Shown piece after piece: positions 8,331 to 16,561 of a stretch of 61,962 bases of DNA (position 1 is its first letter; every line of letters starts with the position of its first letter). The stretch spans positions 1 to 61,962 of the forward strand of contig DASUKL010000017.1 in assembly GCA_036278755.1 (NCBI GenBank), in the 5' to 3' direction. The notes under the pieces are model-generated. The model made no database searches and was not told the origin of the DNA. It saw only the letters and a program-made list of their open reading frames with translations. A program made the translations under genes and the position numbers. The DNA is from DASUKL01 sp036278755 (GTDB taxonomy: Bacteria; Chloroflexota; Limnocylindria; Limnocylindrales; CSP1-4).

Positions 8331-9190
8331 GTGCGGCACGAGCTGCCGCTGGGATCTGGCGACGTCCGTCGATAGGGGGCCGCCGGATGCCTGGCTCACT
8401 CATCGCCGGGACCGCGCTGCTGCTTGCCGTCCTGGTCGTGGCGATCCTCGGCCCTCTGGTGCTGGGGACGGATGTCACCACCCTCCACCTCGAAGATGCG
8501 CTCCTGCCGCCATCCAGCGCGCATCTGATGGGGACCGACAACTTCGGGCGCGACGTGCTGGCTCGAGTCGTGAACGGCGCGCTCGTGGACCTCCAGATCG
8601 GCTTCTTCTCGGTCGTGCCGGCCCTGTGCATCGGGATGCTCATCGGAGGGCTGGCGGCGTACTACGGCGGTTGGGCGGACGTCTTGGCGATGCGCCTGGC
8701 GGACATCGTCGTCGCCTTCCCGTTCTTCGTCCTGGTCATCGCCATCGTCGCCGTCCTGGGCCCTGGCCTGACGAACATGTACATCGCCGTCGCGGCCGTC
8801 GGCTGGACCGCCTACGCCCGGCTCGTCCGAAGCGAGGTCCTCGTCGCAAAGCAGGCGGAATACGTCGACGCCGCTCGAGCCCTCGGCTATTCCGACCGGC
8901 GGATCATCTTGCGGCACCTGGTCCCGAATGTCGGCGTCCAGGCCCTCATCTTCGCCACATCCGACTTCGTCCTGGACATCCTGCTGGGGAGTTCCCTGGG
9001 CTTCCTCGGCCTGGGAGCTCAGCCGCCGGCACCCGAGTGGGGCGTGATGATCGCCGACGGCCGCAACTTCATCACCCAGGCACCCTGGATCTCGACGTTC
9101 CCCGGCTTGGCGATCGTCGTGATCGGGATCGCATTCAGTCTCCTCGGCGATGGACTGGCCGACTACTTGCGGGTCGAGGAACGCCGATGA
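8327..9190 (+). CDS. ABC transporter permease (OppC/DppC type)
   Basis: A 287-residue partner permease. It shows the DppC N-terminal membrane helix (LIAGTALLLAVLVVAILGPL), the characteristic HLMGTDNFGRDVLARVVNGA segment and the EAA loop YVDAARALGYSDRRIILRHLVPN. It starts at GTG 8327, overlapping the stop of the preceding permease by four bases, and ends in ATGA with the ATPase gene. It is the heterodimer partner of the OppB-like subunit. Confidence 0.93.
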   Translation: MSAARAAAGIWRRPSIGGRRMPGSLIAGTALLLAVLVVAILGPLVLGTDVTTLHLEDALLPPSSAHLMGTDNFGRDVLARVVNGALVDLQIGFFSVVPALCIGMLIGGLAAYYGGWADVLAMRLADIVVAFPFFVLVIAIVAVLGPGLTNMYIAVAAVGWTAYARLVRSEVLVAKQAEYVDAARALGYSDRRIILRHLVPNVGVQALIFATSDFVLDILLGSSLGFLGLGAQPPAPEWGVMIADGRNFITQAPWISTFPGLAIVVIGIAFSLLGDGLADYLRVEERR

Positions 9191-10179
9191 CCGGATCGGG
9201 CGTCCTGCTGAGCGTCGAGAACCTGACCACCGAGTATCGAACGGCAGGTGGCGGGGTCCCGGCGGTCCAGGACGTCAGCTTCCAGGTCCATCGAGGAGAG
9301 ATCTTCGGCTTGGTCGGAGAGTCTGGAAGCGGGAAGAGCACGGTCATCCGGTCGATCATCGGCCTCCTGCCGAAGCCTGCGGCGCGCATCACCCGAGGCA
9401 CGGTCCGACTCGATGGGCTTGACCTCATCTCCCTTGACCCGCGAGAGATGCGGCGGATCCGGGGTGGACGGGTCGCCATGGTCTTCCAGGACCCGATGAC
9501 CTCGCTCGATCCGGTGTTGCCCATCGGGGATCAGATCCGGGAAGGGCTTCGCTATCACGGGATCACCGGTCGCGCAGCGCAGGCACGCGTCCTGGAGGTC
9601 ATGTCGCTCGTCGGCATCCCTGACGCTCCTCGCCGCCAACGGGCCTACCCCTTCGAGTTGAGCGGAGGCCTCCGCCAGCGCGTCGCCATCGCCATCGCTC
9701 TGGCAGCCTCCCCTCAGGTCCTGCTGGCCGACGAGCCGACCACGGCCTTGGACGTGACCATCCAGGATCAGATCCTGAAGCTCCTGCTCAGCCTCAAAGA
9801 GCAGCTGGGCATGAGCGTGCTGCTGGTGACCCATGACCTGGGTGTCGTGGCACAAACGTGCCAGCGCGTGGCCGTGATGTATGCGGGACGCCTGGTCGAG
9901 ATCGGGCCCGTGACCACCGTCTTCTCCGCCCCGGCGCACCCCTATACGCGCGGTCTGCTCGCATCGCTCCCGGGACTGGCGACCGGCCGCACCCGGCTCC
10001 GGGCGATCCCTGGATCACCTCCCGACCTGGGATCGCTGCCCTCGGGTTGCGCCTTTCGCACGCGCTGCCCCATCGCCATCGAGCGTTGCGCCGAAGTCGT
10101 CCCCCCGCTCGAGGACCACGGGACGGATCACCTTACCGCCTGCCTGCGGCACCAGGAGCTTGGGCAGACCGATGACTGA
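9187..10179 (+). CDS. ABC transporter ATP-binding protein (OppD/DppD type)
   Basis: A 330-residue ATPase. Walker A is GESGSGKST, the Q-loop is in MVFQDPMTSLDPVLPIGDQI, the signature is LSGGLRQRV rather than LSGGMRQRV, and Walker B is VLLADEPTTALDV. The Cys-containing oligopeptide-transporter C-terminal extension (SGCAFRTRCPIA...) is present, a region that binds an Fe-S cluster in some Opp/Dpp systems. ATG 9187 overlaps the upstream stop. It works with the second ATPase encoded at 10172 to power import. Confidence 0.93.
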   Translation: MTGSGVLLSVENLTTEYRTAGGGVPAVQDVSFQVHRGEIFGLVGESGSGKSTVIRSIIGLLPKPAARITRGTVRLDGLDLISLDPREMRRIRGGRVAMVFQDPMTSLDPVLPIGDQIREGLRYHGITGRAAQARVLEVMSLVGIPDAPRRQRAYPFELSGGLRQRVAIAIALAASPQVLLADEPTTALDVTIQDQILKLLLSLKEQLGMSVLLVTHDLGVVAQTCQRVAVMYAGRLVEIGPVTTVFSAPAHPYTRGLLASLPGLATGRTRLRAIPGSPPDLGSLPSGCAFRTRCPIAIERCAEVVPPLEDHGTDHLTACLRHQELGQTDD

Positions 10180-11230
10180 GCCGCTGCTCCGCCTGGACCA
10201 CGTCACCAAGACGTTCCCCATCCGCCGCGGGTTGATCTCGCGCCCGCACGGCCCACGTCAGGCGGTCCACGCTGTCACTGACGTCTCCTTCACGGTGATG
10301 CCCGGCGAGACGTTCGGACTCGTCGGGGAGTCGGGCTGCGGGAAGTCGACGCTGGCCCGCCTGATCGTGCGACTCCATCGCCCCGATAGCGGCTCGGTGT
10401 GGTTCGAAGGGAAGGACCTGGCCGCCCTCGGTCGCAGCGAACTGCGCGGTCTTCGACCTCGCATCCAGATGGTGTTCCAGGATCCGTACTCGTCCCTGAA
10501 TCCGAGGATGAGCATCCGGGCCGCGCTGAGCGAATCGCTGACTGTGCACCACGTGGTCCCGTCCATGGCGATCGACGGTGAGGTGGGACGGCTGATGGAT
10601 CAGGTCGGCCTGCATCGCGGCCTGGCGGACCGGTATCCCCGTGAGCTGTCGGGCGGCCAGCGTCAGCGGGTGGGGATCGCGCGTGCGTTGTCCGTCCGCC
10701 CCCAGCTCCTCGTCGCCGACGAGCCCGTGTCCGGCCTCGATGTGTCCATCCGAGCGCAGATCCTCGATCTGCTCGCCGACCTCCGTGACGAACTGCACCT
10801 GACCCTGTTGTTCATCTCGCACGATCTCAGCGTCGTCGAGTTCCTGAGCGCACGTGTCGGCGTCATGTATCTGGGCCGTCTCGTCGAGATGGCGCCGACC
10901 GAAGACCTCTTCGCCTCGCCAGGGCATCCATACACAACCGGGCTCCTGGCCGCCGTACCGTCGATCGACCCCACCGTCGCCACTCGCTCTCCCGCCGTCC
11001 GAGGAGAGCTCCCGAGCCCGGTGGACCCACCATCCGGCTGCGTCTTCCGGACGCGTTGCCCGATCGCACAGCCGATCTGCGAGACGTTGCCCCCGATCGT
11101 CCCCTTGAGCCAGGAGCACTGGGCTGCCTGTCATTTCGCTCAGGACGGCCGGCGTGAGGGTTCGAGCCCATCCCTGGCCCGGGTGACATCGATGGCCGAC
11201 GACACGCAGCAGAACAGGGAGACGAGATGA
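10172..11230 (+). CDS. ABC transporter ATP-binding protein (OppF/DppF type)
   Basis: A 352-residue second ATPase of the importer. Walker A is GESGCGKST, the Q-loop is MVFQDPYSSLNPRMSI, the signature is LSGGQRQRVGIARAL and Walker B is LLVADEPVSGLDV. The C-terminal SGCVFRTRCPIAQPICE segment is the OppF-type Cys motif. ATG 10172 overlaps the OppD stop; an upstream TTG at 10160 is a weaker start. The C-terminal tail is about 30 residues longer than in typical members. The stop overlaps the next gene's ATG. Confidence 0.92.
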   Translation: MTEPLLRLDHVTKTFPIRRGLISRPHGPRQAVHAVTDVSFTVMPGETFGLVGESGCGKSTLARLIVRLHRPDSGSVWFEGKDLAALGRSELRGLRPRIQMVFQDPYSSLNPRMSIRAALSESLTVHHVVPSMAIDGEVGRLMDQVGLHRGLADRYPRELSGGQRQRVGIARALSVRPQLLVADEPVSGLDVSIRAQILDLLADLRDELHLTLLFISHDLSVVEFLSARVGVMYLGRLVEMAPTEDLFASPGHPYTTGLLAAVPSIDPTVATRSPAVRGELPSPVDPPSGCVFRTRCPIAQPICETLPPIVPLSQEHWAACHFAQDGRREGSSPSLARVTSMADDTQQNRETR

Positions 11231-11733
11231 TGAACAGCAGACCCGCAGACGCCCCGTTCGGCACGATCTCCGCGACCCAGGGGGCCTTGAGTCCTCAGGA
11301 ACGGGACGCCCTGCTGCGCGAGCCGATCGTGGCGGCGCTAGGGACCATCGACGACGAAGGCTTTCCCTACGTGGTGAACATCTGGACCGAGTGGGATGGC
11401 GAGTCGATCTGGCTGCTCTGCCGCGCCAAGGCCGCATACGTCGATCACATGAGGGCACGACCCAAGGTCAGCATCCTGGTGGCCCGGGGCGATGCGGCGC
11501 AAACGCGGGTCCTGGTGCTTGGTCTGGCTGAGCTCGTGGCAGGTCCGGCACCCCTCACTGCCGACGACCGGCTGCGGGAGGTCGCCACACGGATGGCGGT
11601 CCACTACCGTGGCGATGCAGGCGCTCGCTACATCGACGAGAGCCTCGCCTGGCCGAGAACACTCTTCCGGATCCGCCCGATCCGATTCCGCGGCTGGGGC
11701 CATATCGATTGGCATCCCCGATACCGGGGCTGA
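11227..11733 (+). CDS. Pyridoxamine 5'-phosphate oxidase-like flavin/F420 split-barrel protein
   Basis: A 168-residue protein of the PNPOx-like split beta-barrel superfamily, which binds FMN, F420 or haem-related cofactors. Diagnostic are LREPIVAALGTIDDEGFPYVVNIWTEWDGESIWLLC and ARPKVSILVARGD. It lacks the C-terminal segment of true PdxH, so pyridoxal phosphate synthesis is unlikely. ATG 11227 (followed by a second ATG) overlaps the OppF stop, making it the last gene of the operon. A role in reducing a pathway intermediate is inference. It converges on the membrane protein gene at 11743. Confidence 0.8.
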   Translation: MMNSRPADAPFGTISATQGALSPQERDALLREPIVAALGTIDDEGFPYVVNIWTEWDGESIWLLCRAKAAYVDHMRARPKVSILVARGDAAQTRVLVLGLAELVAGPAPLTADDRLREVATRMAVHYRGDAGARYIDESLAWPRTLFRIRPIRFRGWGHIDWHPRYRG

Positions 11734-11742
11734 ACCTGCTGG

Positions 11743-12366
11743 TCAGCGGCCCAGGCGAGCGGCGAGCTTGGACCCCAGGTCGACCGACGACCAGCCCTCG
11801 CGCAGGAGGACGACCGTGACGATGAGGGCGCCGACGGCGTCGGCCCAGGTCAGGCCGGCCAGCTCGCCCAGGACCAGGCTGGCGAGGCTGATGAGGGCCA
11901 GCAGGGCGGCCATGCCGGTCAGGATGCTGTCGGCCCGCAGGGCGCCGCTGGCCAGCCGACGGGCGACGCGGTACTTGGCCACGGCCAGGGGCGGCAGGGT
12001 GACCAGCGAGACGAGCAGGAGGATCGTGCCCAGCAGGGTGCCCTCGGTGGCCGCCCCCTCGGCTAGCGCCTGGACCGCGTTGACGCCGAGATAGACGCCC
12101 AGGACGAGGAGGACGAGGCCCACGATCGTCTCGGCCAGGGCTTCGACCCGTTCGGCCCGCTCGGGCTCGCGGGCCTCGATGCGGAAGCGCCATACGAGGG
12201 CCGCCGACGAGACGGCGTCGATGGCCGCGTCGATGCCGAACCCGAGCAGGACGAGCGTCCCGCTGGCCAGCCCGACGACGACCGCCACGCCGCCCACCAG
12301 GCCGCTGAGGCCGATGCTCAGCACGGACAGCTGCAGGGCGCGCTGGACCAGGCGTTCGCGTTCCAT
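11743..12366 (-). CDS. Cation-efflux (CDF)-like membrane protein, transmembrane domain only
   Basis: A 207-residue integral membrane protein with about five or six hydrophobic segments. LLGFGIDAAIDAVSSAALVWRFR resembles the metal-site helix of cation diffusion facilitators (Asp residues in place of the usual HxxxD/DxxxD set), and LTWADAVGALIVTVVLLREGW resembles the last CDF helix. The C-terminal cytoplasmic metal-binding domain of CDF proteins is absent. ATG 12366 is the start that opens directly before the first membrane segment. It stands alone, convergent with the operon to its left. Function as a metal/proton antiporter is uncertain. Confidence 0.65.
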   Translation of the reverse strand: MERERLVQRALQLSVLSIGLSGLVGGVAVVVGLASGTLVLLGFGIDAAIDAVSSAALVWRFRIEAREPERAERVEALAETIVGLVLLVLGVYLGVNAVQALAEGAATEGTLLGTILLLVSLVTLPPLAVAKYRVARRLASGALRADSILTGMAALLALISLASLVLGELAGLTWADAVGALIVTVVLLREGWSSVDLGSKLAARLGR

Positions 12367-12596
12367 GGGAGGCGAGCGTATACGAAGTTCGCACCGGACC
12401 GGGCGCGCAAACGGGTCAGGGGCCCTGATCTTCGGCCTGGCGTGGCGATAGGTCGGCGAGGCCGGGTCGGGGTGGGAGTGGCTGCCGACTCGATCGGCGC
12501 CGGTGTGACGATGGCCGCGACGCGTATCGTTAGGGGAGGGCGCGTGACGAGCGCGGTCCATCGGTGGCCGCAGACGACGCTCCTACGAGGTAGCAC

Positions 12597-14126
12597 ATGA
12601 CGACGAGCGCGCGGAGCGTGGCCGATATCCCCATGTGGCTCGACGGCCGCCCCGCTACTAGCTTGACGGGCCAGTGGGTCGTGGTCCGCGATCCGTCGGA
12701 CTCGACGGAGCTGGCCCGGGTGCCCGCCGCTTCCGTCCAGGACCTCGACCGCGCCGTCGCCGCCGGGCGGAGGGCCTTCGCGAGTGGCGTCTGGTCGCGG
12801 GCCATACCGGCCGATCGAGCAGCCGCCCTGCTCCGCCTGGCGACCCTGATGGAGGAGTGTGCGGACGAACTGGCGGAAACCGAGGCGCGCAACACGGGCA
12901 AGACGCTGCGGATGGCTCGCGAGTTCGACGTGGCAGGGAGCGTGGACAACGTCCGCTTCTTCGCCGGCGCGGCCCGAGCGCTCGAAGGCAAGGCGGCCGG
13001 CGAGTACATGGCCGGCATCACCAGCTTCACGCGCCGCGAGCCCATCGGCGTCGTCGGGTCGATCGCACCCTGGAACTATCCGCTGCAGATGGCGGTGTGG
13101 AAGATCCTCCCGGCGATCGCGGCCGGGAACTCCGTCATCCTCAAGCCGGCCTCATCGACACCGCTGACGGCCTTGCGCATCGGGGAACTGGCGAGCCGAG
13201 CCGGTGTCCCGGACGGTGTCGTGAACGTCGTGACCGGCCCCGGCTCGGTGCTCGGGCCGGCGCTCGCCGAACACCCCGATATCGATATGGTGGCCCTGAC
13301 CGGCGATGTCGCCACCGGCGTCGAGGTGATGCGTCGGGCAGCAGGGGGGCTGAAGCGCGTGCATCTCGAACTGGGGGGCAAGGCCCCGTTCATCGTCTTC
13401 GCCGACGCCGACCTCGACGCGGCGGCCAATGGGGCCATCGCCGGAGGGTTCATCAATGTCGGCCAGGATTGCACGGCAGCGACTCGCATCTACGTCGAAC
13501 AGGACGTCTATGCCCGCTTCCGGGACCTGCTCCTCGAGCGCGTGGCCCTCCTCCGTGTCGGTGACCCCTTCGATCCGTTGACGGATCTGGGGCCCCTGAT
13601 CAGTCTCGCCCACCGCGACCGCGTGGCAGGGTTCGTGGAGCGGGCCCGAGATGCCGGAGCGCGGATCGCGATCGGTGGCCTCAGGCCCAGCGACCCCGCA
13701 CTGGACTCCGGTGCCTACTTCCTGCCAACGGTCATCGAGGGCGCGGCCCAGGATGCCGAGATCACGCAATGCGAGGTCTTCGGACCGGTGCTCGTGTTGC
13801 TGCCCTTCGATGGTGAGGCCCAGGCCATCCGACTGGCCAACGACGTGGGCTTCGGCCTCGCCGGATCAGTGTGGACGGCGGATGTGGGACGGGCCATGCG
13901 GCTCTCCGGGGACCTCCACTTCGGCACCGTGTGGGTCAACGAGCACATCCCGATCACCTCGGAGATGCCGCATGGAGGGTTCAAGCGCTCAGGCACCGGC
14001 AAGGACATGAGCCAGTACAGCCTCGAGGAGTACACCATCGTCAAGCATGTGGCCATCGACATCGAGGGCCGCGCGCACAAGCCGTGGCATGACATCGTCT
14101 GGCATGGCGACGGCGGCCGGGACTGA
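12597..14126 (+). CDS. NAD(P)-dependent aldehyde dehydrogenase (aminobutyraldehyde/betaine-aldehyde type)
   Basis: A 509-residue aldehyde dehydrogenase. The cofactor segment is PWNYPLQMAVWKILPAIAAGNSVILKPAS, the general-base Glu258 lies in HLELGGKAPFIVF, and the catalytic Cys292 lies in GQDCTAATRIYVE. The C-terminus has HGGFKRSGTGKDMSQYSLEEYT, typical of the aminobutyraldehyde/betaine-aldehyde branch. GAGG precedes ATG 12597. It converges on the papain-like gene of the amide/GS operon. Together with that glutamine-synthetase-like ligase it may take part in amine or polyamine oxidation; this link is positional only. Confidence 0.9.
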   Translation: MTTSARSVADIPMWLDGRPATSLTGQWVVVRDPSDSTELARVPAASVQDLDRAVAAGRRAFASGVWSRAIPADRAAALLRLATLMEECADELAETEARNTGKTLRMAREFDVAGSVDNVRFFAGAARALEGKAAGEYMAGITSFTRREPIGVVGSIAPWNYPLQMAVWKILPAIAAGNSVILKPASSTPLTALRIGELASRAGVPDGVVNVVTGPGSVLGPALAEHPDIDMVALTGDVATGVEVMRRAAGGLKRVHLELGGKAPFIVFADADLDAAANGAIAGGFINVGQDCTAATRIYVEQDVYARFRDLLLERVALLRVGDPFDPLTDLGPLISLAHRDRVAGFVERARDAGARIAIGGLRPSDPALDSGAYFLPTVIEGAAQDAEITQCEVFGPVLVLLPFDGEAQAIRLANDVGFGLAGSVWTADVGRAMRLSGDLHFGTVWVNEHIPITSEMPHGGFKRSGTGKDMSQYSLEEYTIVKHVAIDIEGRAHKPWHDIVWHGDGGRD

Positions 14127-14149
14127 TCGGGGCTACCGCCCGGCCGCCC

Positions 14150-15148
14150 TCAGCGGCCGAGCTCCCAGGTCCAATCGTCCGGCTCCGGCGACCCGTTGCG
14201 CCAGACGCCGGGGGTCAGTCCCAGCCGGACCACGGCCGTCGAGACGGCACTCAGCTGGTCACGGGGCACGATCAGGATGATCCCTCCGCCCCGGCCGTCG
14301 GCGCGGATCAGCCCATCGCGCATAAGGGCCGCCGGCTGGGGTTCGTAGCCGCTGAACCCTCGGTCCTTGTAGGTGTCGAACAGCAGGAGCCACCAGGCAC
14401 CATCGCCTTGCCGTCGCCAGAGTCCGGCCAGTCCGACGAAGTGGCCGACGCCCCAGTCATCGAGGGGCACCCCGGAGTCCGGTCCCCAGGTGCGAAGCCC
14501 ATCGGGCGAATACGCGGGATCGTCGGGCTTCAGGAGGCGATCGGTCTCGTAGTTGAGGACGGCATGCCAGGCCCAGGTGTCGGTGTTGGCCGCGAGCTCG
14601 GCCAGGAGGGCCGACCATCGGTCCTCGGTCAACTGGATCGTCCCGTCGTCAAGGCGCGCGGCGATGGGAAGGGTCGTGAGGTCACCCGATGAGCCGAGCG
14701 CTACCGCTCGCATCACCCCGCTCGGGCTGGTGCCCGCTTCCACCGGATCGGCCGAGGAGCGCACCGGATAGCGATACCAGATCCTGCCGTACGCGTGCAG
14801 CGCATCCTGCTCGCTGAGATGGCCGGCCGCCACCTCCCGACCGACGGCCTCGGATGGCCCCACCTCGTCGGCCTCCACCACGACGGCGGCCAGATGGGCC
14901 AGGTAATCCTCGGCGCTCAGATCGTGCCCTTCATGCGAGCGAAGGCCGAGGGCCGGGAACAGGTAGGCCAGCACGTAGGCCCCACACGTGGCTGGACGCT
15001 GATGGTCGAGGCGGTCGAACAGAGCGGCCATGGCTTCGGCCTCGGCGACCGGCCTCAACTCCTGGCCTGGGAACCAGGCCGAGAATCGGGCCTGGAGCGT
15101 GGGGGACGGCTGGGGCGCAGGCGCCGCACGGCCCGGGTTCGGGCCCAT
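14150..15148 (-). CDS. Uncharacterised protein with a possible papain-like catalytic arrangement
   Basis: A 332-residue protein that I do not recognise as a named family. Residues 48-66 read DHQRPATCGAYVLAYLFPA, which resembles the Gln...Cys-Gly nucleophile helix of C39/papain-like enzymes (Q50, C55). Downstream, DDWGVGHFVGLAGLWRR supplies a candidate His236 and AWWLLLFDTYK a candidate Asp258, in the right order for such a triad. No signal peptide is visible, so it is probably cytoplasmic. ATG 15148 lies 1 base after the glutamine-synthetase-like stop, which implies co-translation. It could hydrolyse or transfer a gamma-glutamyl amide made by that ligase; this is speculation. Confidence 0.55.
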   Translation of the reverse strand: MGPNPGRAAPAPQPSPTLQARFSAWFPGQELRPVAEAEAMAALFDRLDHQRPATCGAYVLAYLFPALGLRSHEGHDLSAEDYLAHLAAVVVEADEVGPSEAVGREVAAGHLSEQDALHAYGRIWYRYPVRSSADPVEAGTSPSGVMRAVALGSSGDLTTLPIAARLDDGTIQLTEDRWSALLAELAANTDTWAWHAVLNYETDRLLKPDDPAYSPDGLRTWGPDSGVPLDDWGVGHFVGLAGLWRRQGDGAWWLLLFDTYKDRGFSGYEPQPAALMRDGLIRADGRGGGIILIVPRDQLSAVSTAVVRLGLTPGVWRNGSPEPDDWTWELGR

Positions 15149-15149
15149 C

Positions 15150-16514
15150 TCAGATGGCCTCGAGGTAGGCGGCGCGCTCCCATTCCGACACCTCATCGGA
15201 GGTCACACCATCCTGGGATGCGTCGAAGAGCCCCGACTCGAAGCGCTTCACTCGCTCGTAGTGATCGGCGATGATGGGTCCCAGGGCCGCTCCCAGCGTC
15301 GGATCGGCGGCCAGGGCATCGAGGGCGGCCGCCGGGTTCGTCGGGAGCCTGCGATGGCCGAGCCGCACAGCGTCGTCGTCGCTGAGGTGACCGATATCCA
15401 GGCTGGCCTGAGGGGGCAGGATGGGCGGCCGCGCCAGCCCATCGACCACGGCCGCGAGAAGACCTGTGGCCAGCAGGTACGGGTTGGCCGACGCGTCACC
15501 CATGCGGTACTCGATGTGGCGCCCGGCTCCCCGGCCGGGGATGCGCACGAGTGCGGCCCGATTGCCGAAGGCCCAACAGACATGGGCTGGGGCCCATGAA
15601 CCAGGTACGAGGCGGCGGTACGAGTTCGGGGTCGGGGCAGCCAGCGCCGCGAGCCCATCGGCGTGGTCGAGGATGCCCGCCACGGCCGCCTGCCCGACCG
15701 GCGTGAGCTCATCGTCGGCATGCGCATCGGGCAGCACCTCGTGCCCGGTTGCGTCCACGAGCGAGAGATGGACGTGGAGGCCGTTGCCGGGCAGCGTCGA
15801 CCAGGGCCGAGGCATGAACGTGGCGATCAGGCCCGCATCACGCGCCATAGCCTTGACCGTCTGGCGAGCCAGGAGGTAGGCATCGACCGCCGCCACCGGT
15901 TCGGCGGGCAGGAGGCTGAGCTCGTACTGACCGGGTCCGTATTCCTTGGCCAGCTGATGCACCCCAAGGCCGCCGGTCGCGCAGGCAGCGAGAAGTCCCT
16001 CCCATAGGGACCACCTGGACTCGAGTCCGTCGATGGTGAACATCCGGCCGTCCTCCGCGGCGGCGGGTGGGCCGGACCCCCCGGGTCGAACGAGCATGAA
16101 CTCGGCTTCGAAGCCGAGACGCGCCGCATAGCCGCGCTCGCCAAGACAGGCGGCCTGATGGCGCAGTCGGGCACGTGGATCGCCGGCCCACGGTGCACCC
16201 GATTCGTCCGCCAGCCAGCCGTAGGCTTGAGCCACGCCCTCGCGATAACCGACGGCAGCGATCGCTTCGGGATCGGGGAGCAGGCGGAAGTCTCCTGAAT
16301 CGGCCCCGTATCCGGGGTGCGTGACCTGCTCATCCGTGATGGCGAAGTCCCAGTTGGCCCGAGCGAATGACACCCCGCTCGAGGCCACCTCCGCAAAGCG
16401 AGAGTGAGGCACGGCCTTGGCCTGGGTGAGGCCCGAATAGTTGTGATAGGCGATCCAGAGATACCGCGCCCCGAGCACCTCGAGCCGCTCCACGACCTCT
16501 TCAGCGTTCGCCAT
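15150..16514 (-). CDS. Glutamine synthetase family protein (gamma-glutamyl-amine ligase candidate)
   Basis: A 454-residue GS-fold ATP-dependent ligase. Metal/ATP landmarks are ARLGFEAEFMLV (first Glu ligands), EYGPGQYELSLLP, GNGLHVHLSL and SYRRLVPGSWAPAHVCWAFGNRAALVRIPG, followed by HIEYRMGDASANPYLL. The beta-grasp N-terminal part starts VEERLEVLGARYLWIAYHNYSGLTQAKAVP-like, as in the GlnA3/PuuA branch rather than in housekeeping GlnA. AGAGG precedes ATG 16514. It is third in the operon DeoR regulator, acetamidase, GS-like, papain-like. Gamma-glutamylation of an amine is the likeliest chemistry; true glutamine synthesis is less likely from context. Confidence 0.85.
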   Translation of the reverse strand: MANAEEVVERLEVLGARYLWIAYHNYSGLTQAKAVPHSRFAEVASSGVSFARANWDFAITDEQVTHPGYGADSGDFRLLPDPEAIAAVGYREGVAQAYGWLADESGAPWAGDPRARLRHQAACLGERGYAARLGFEAEFMLVRPGGSGPPAAAEDGRMFTIDGLESRWSLWEGLLAACATGGLGVHQLAKEYGPGQYELSLLPAEPVAAVDAYLLARQTVKAMARDAGLIATFMPRPWSTLPGNGLHVHLSLVDATGHEVLPDAHADDELTPVGQAAVAGILDHADGLAALAAPTPNSYRRLVPGSWAPAHVCWAFGNRAALVRIPGRGAGRHIEYRMGDASANPYLLATGLLAAVVDGLARPPILPPQASLDIGHLSDDDAVRLGHRRLPTNPAAALDALAADPTLGAALGPIIADHYERVKRFESGLFDASQDGVTSDEVSEWERAAYLEAI

Positions 16515-16561
16515 GCAGGGGATCCTCTCCGGCCGTCTACCTTCCCGGGCCCGGGCTCATC

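Noticed and set aside
11726..11752. GCTGA...TCAGC hairpin as a bidirectional terminator between convergent genes
   Set aside because: The stem is only 5 bp and has no T-run on either strand.
14141..14159. CGGCCG/CGGCCG hairpin as terminator between convergent genes
   Set aside because: The 6-bp arms run into the coding end of the papain-like gene and no T-run follows.
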